Shown here piece after piece: positions 60,401 through 64,000 of a DNA stretch of 64,000 bases. Every line of letters begins with the position of its first letter. The stretch's first letter is position 1. The notes under the pieces are model-generated. The model was not told where the DNA came from. It searched no databases and saw nothing but the letters and a program-made list of their open reading frames with translations. Position numbers and translations under genes: made by a program. The stretch covers positions 11,160,001 through 11,224,000 of the forward strand of contig NC_046677.1 in NCBI RefSeq assembly GCF_003369915.1. The letters are read 5' to 3'. This stretch comes from Drosophila miranda. Taxonomy: Eukaryota > Arthropoda > Insecta > Diptera > Drosophilidae.

Positions 60401-63222
60401 TCTCTCTTGATATTTGTTGTATTTTTGTTTATTGTTGTATTTATTGTTCTATTAAGCGAGATATTTGCATTTCGATTTTTTGGGGTCAACGGCTGTTCAA
60501 CTTTCTGGCTTTTGGGTTGTAGGCGGAACGGAACTATTGTTGTTTGGTGGCGCCTCCTTTTTGTAGTACTATTGATTCCCCCCTGCAGTAATTGCTTGGG
60601 GCAGGTAACGGCACTTGGCAGAGTGCAAAATATATAAAAGTTTCTCAAGAGTTGGGCCGATGTCTGTGAAAATCAAATAAATTATGAAGCAATGGACTTT
60701 GATGTTTGTTTGAAGGATTTGAAATTAAAGCTCCCTATTTTATTTGGTTCTGGTTTGGATTTTGGAAGGATATTTGTGTGCTTAAATTAAAGTTTACATA
60801 GGAAATAATATCCGAACGAAACACTTTCGTTGATTGAGTATTTGTATTATTTTTTTCAGTATTAGAAATAGTCTGTTGTTAAAAGAATTAAAAACAAAAT
60901 TTGTTTACATATGCAAGAGATGAGGAAATAATCTGAGCAGCGATGCTTGCCTTTGTGTTACACTGCCATGCTTTAAATAGATCAAATCAGTTTTATTTGT
61001 TTCATTTTATTGTACTCTTAATCGCTGGCTGCTGTAGTTGCTGCTGCCGGGAGTGCATTAAGCATTAGGGAGAACCATGATAAAATCATACGTTGCGCTC
61101 CCGCAACTTGCTCGCTTTGCGGGTCTGATTTCGCTCAGTACAACAGCAAACTTCGTTCTTCTCTCTCTTTCATAAATTATGCTGGTCAAGCGCTCTCTGT
61201 AGTGCTGGGCGTTAATTTCATAATGGAAAGAGCGAAGATAAAAAGTGTGAGAGAACACAACGCAGGCGAGAGAACACGATCACTATCTGCGCCAACTGCA
61301 AAAAAGGAACCGCAAGAAGAGAATAGAGCTCGCAGGTTGATTGAATGTTAAATTGAAATGAGTCGCAATTGCCGCAATGCCTGAAGAGAAGGCGCGCTGA
61401 AATGCCTTCCCTCCTTCGATCTGACTTTTGCGCTATAGAGGATGTGATGTCAAAACGGAAACCACGAAAATGTAGATAAGGAGACAAGAGAGCTTTGCAG
61501 CAACGATCGCTGCAATCGTGATCGTTCGTCCCGTGAGCAGAGCTTAGGGCGTCGCGACGCGTCGTAGGTTATTTCGAGCATCGTTACTCTCTTTATTACG
61601 CTCTCAGCAATAACAAAAAAGCGTTATACCTGGCAGAGACGACTCTCTGGCTAGCTCTCAGGCCACGCGCTCTGTTTTTTCCTTTTTTTTTTGCTTGTTT
61701 TGCAATTGGTTTTTGCTTACATAAATCGTATAAATTCCATTTCCTTTGTGTACTTCTATCAAAAGTAATTAAATTTGATTGTAAATCATTAAAACCAATT
61801 TTTTTCTACATCATTTTGAATGATACACATTCCTGAAAACCAAGTACCTTCTAACCGTATCAATTACCTGACCTCTTGGCCTGAAAACTGCCCTTTTGAA
61901 TCGCAGAGAAAAAGCCCTGCTCTCGCATTTCATAAACTGGTCTAAAAACAGCTCGCAAGCATGGCTCCGAAATACAAGCAGTGCAATGAGAAACTTTTCC
62001 TTGCTGGGGCAAAAAATAGAAATAAATAAATGCCAGGCAATGAAAAGTTTTACGAGTACGAGAAAAATGGCAAAACGCTAGCATTTTCCAGGCACAAAAA
62101 CAGATACGAGAGGGGAACGCGGAGGTGTTGAGGATGCAGGGGATGGCATGGGGCATGGGGCATGGGTATTGGTTAGCGGCGTTGTGCTGACGTGGCCTTG
62201 TGGCAAAACAAGCGTAAAATGCAATAAATAACAAGCTATTAATGCCAAATGCTTGCACACGCACTAAGCGACCCTTAGCGCTGAGGTAGCATGGGTGTGC
62301 GAAAAGCATTGCCTACTTAAAGAGAATACATGGCCCGAAAGGAGCCAGAGGGCCCGGGAGAGTCAGTGGCAGTGGCAGACAGCAGCGTGTGTATGTGGCA
62401 GGAGGCATATGCGTGTGCAAACAAAGGCCAAGGCCGCTGCAACACGACCACGACTTAAATGTCATTGGATAAAACTTTATCCTCTCTCTTTTTTTGTAAG
62501 ATACCCTTTAAAAAAGGGGGACCTGATTTGCCGACATCGAGTAGATCATTTTCTGCTTCGGTCTCTTCCTTGACTTTTCGGATGAAACAATTCACAGCAC
62601 CTTAATTTTCTTCCACCACTATTTTCATTCTACTATTTTCGAATGTAAATAACTCTTGCAGCGCTAATTTTAGTATTATTCTGGTATTTTTCTAGTATTT
62701 TACTGATGTTTTCTACCATTTAAAGATATTTCATGGTATTTTTTTAGCATTTTCTGTGCTTTTTTTAGTACTGTAGTATTTTTAGATATTTTTCAAGTAT
62801 TTTCTCATCACTATATACTGGTATTTTTTAGTATTTAAAAGTATTTTTAAATCTTAAATTCAGTATTTTTTTATTATTTTTTCTGTTTGGTTTAGTATTT
62901 ATCTGAAATTTTTTTTCTTTCTTTTTTCTTGTATCCTGTTTTCCAAAGTCTTGAACGGACGGTGGAACCTGCTAGAACATCTGTCACTAACTCTCTTTAC
63001 CCTGAAATTACTTATCATTTATCCTATAGCTCTTCCAGAAATAAAACTTAAAGAAGGGTATTAAAACCCTTGACTTCCTTTCCATAGTCACTTTCTCTTA
63101 TTTCTGTTTTTGCACAATTTTTCACTTTCATTTGGCAGCACTGTTCGCCGCCGCATAAAGTTTCGAGCAAGGCTAATTAGGGCCCATACAATTTGTAGCT
63201 TCGGTTTAATTTTCAGACCCAC
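57401..63222. other. Long non-coding stretch at the right
   Basis: No gene is supported. The stretch holds a TATCCTTTCG word at 57414 (partial match to the dispersed motif), a short direct repeat of ATGATTTGTTGCACTTATTACTGGAAATTA-type units at about 58189-58250, and AT-rich DNA at 58.5-59.4 kb. GC-richer DNA lies at 59.5-59.8 and 61.1-61.7 kb, a CT run is near 60.39 kb, and a TAGTATTTTT-rich tract is at 62.65-62.93 kb. The 99-residue plus frame at 59515 and the 149-residue minus frame at 61860 have no domain-like pattern. Confidence 0.4.
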
Positions 63223-63413
63223 CTGTACTGCCGGGCCGCATTTAGATCCTCCTCATTGCACACTTGAAGCTTCTGTATGAGGCGGTATAGAAACGATTTT
63301 TGGAATGTCTGCTGGAAGTAATAATTCTGAAACATTTCACGTGGCGGCCAGAGGTACGCTCGGCTGCAGGGTTTCCGGTTGACTAAGGCTCTCCCCTTCG
63401 GCAGTCTGTTCTT
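63223..63413 (-). CDS. Possible coding exon of an unidentified minus-strand gene
   Basis: Reading down from 63413 to a donor CAG|GTGGGT at 63223/63222, one frame is open without a stop. It contains a protein-like run including WPPREMFQNYYFQQTF and LYRLIQKLQVCNEEDLNAA. Aromatic, Gln and charged residues are mixed in a way unlike the low-complexity frames nearby. An ATG at 63335 could start it, or an acceptor could lie near 63400. A separate frame, 63585-63337, overlaps it and also looks non-random (82 residues), so a frameshift or a different splice is possible. No downstream exon was found in the window and no family was recognised. Confidence 0.3.
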
Positions 63414-63585
63414 TTATTTTATCGATACACGAATTAAATGATTTAAAATGCATCGGAACATACTGAATATTTGATGCCTGAATTGCCGTATTCCTGCCAC
63501 CAGAGACAGGTGTAGCAAGCAGCACCAGTAGCTTTGATTCTGACGTGTCTGTCGTGCTGGCAGCTCGTCTTTCCTTTCCTTTCAT

Positions 63586-64000
63586 TTCTTTTTCTTTATT
63601 TTTGGGTCAGCAAACATGCGGCAACGGTGGCGGAGCAAAAGGTGTCTGAGGCCCGACACATGCAAATGAATCCAGGTCCCGACCCCCCATTATGCGAGAA
63701 GACTGAGAGTTGGAAAGGAAGGAAGGAGGGGAAAACGAAACAGATTCTAGGAAAAAAAAAAATGGAATTCGCCACATGCAAATATGAGCCTTACAGCCGA
63801 AAGGAAAGGAAAAAGAGGAAAAGGTTCCATGGAAAGTCTTTCTCTGCGAATGAGCGCGACTGTCAAAATTTGGGCATGGAAAGCACCATACAGAAAGAAA
63901 AGTCTGGCCAGAGCAAGAGCTACTTATGGAAGGATTTCTTAAACAGAGTTGAGAAGAGAGAGAGCGAGAGCCAGGACTATAGCCAAAAGATGGTGCTATG
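63586..64000. other. Right-edge purine-rich DNA
   Basis: A/G-rich DNA with GGAAAGGAAGGAAGGAGG and GAGAGAGCGAGAG tracts. If the minus-strand exon at 63223-63413 is real, its promoter could be here or beyond the window. Nothing else is visible. Confidence 0.35.

Noticed and set aside
61860..62309. Minus-strand frame of 149 residues
   Set aside because: Mixed composition with scattered Cys and Phe, no recognisable domain, no splice sites at its ends and no related frame nearby.

Overview
The window is eukaryotic DNA from a Drosophila-type fly. It shows compact genes with 53-80 bp GT-AG introns, AATAAA signals, DRE (TATCGATA) promoters, microsatellite-rich intergenic DNA, and clear relatives of fly genes (sip1/TFIP11, a CDKL kinase, an ABCH transporter). 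The set of genes suggests the segment corresponding to D. melanogaster 2L cytological region 28 (Muller element B). That placement, and any finer species guess, comes from memory of gene neighbourhoods and was not checked. Only about a fifth of the window is coding.

Layout. (1) 1.9-3.2 kb: an intronless minus-strand GDSL phospholipase B-like secreted enzyme. (2) 3.2-20 kb: mostly AT-rich and simple-sequence DNA, with a candidate 5' exon near 12.9 kb and degenerate repeats near 14.7-15.0 kb. (3) 20.3-23.1 kb: a nine-exon ABCH-type half transporter on the plus strand. (4) 23.5-31 kb: microsatellites and a 314 bp TA-flanked MITE. (5) 31.2-32.4 kb: a NEMP-like membrane protein gene. (6) 36.4-38.3 kb: a small-gene cluster holding a tiny secreted-peptide gene, its decayed duplicate and a broken copy of the sip1 promoter and start. 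(7) 38.3-40.9 kb: sip1.

(8) 43.8-47.7 kb: two convergent GT49 (B4GAT1/LARGE-like) glycosyltransferase paralogs, followed by a partial duplicate of the second. (9) 48.5-51.1 kb: two head-to-head four-transmembrane paralogs sharing a 304 bp promoter interval and the same first four coding-exon lengths. (10) 52.8-53.6 kb: a tandem array of about 200 bp units, each with a perfect ATGCAAAT octamer. (11) 54.7-56.0 kb: a CDKL-family kinase on the minus strand. (12) 56-64 kb: mainly non-coding, with a candidate 5'-UTR exon at 57.3 kb and a possible coding exon at 63.2-63.4 kb.

The genes do not form one pathway. The common theme is local duplication: three separate loci (secreted peptide plus sip1 start, glycosyltransferases, four-TM proteins) each show a paralogous pair in a different state of decay or divergence. 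Spliced models were built by hand from frame, splice consensus and paralog comparison. They have not been tested against transcripts.
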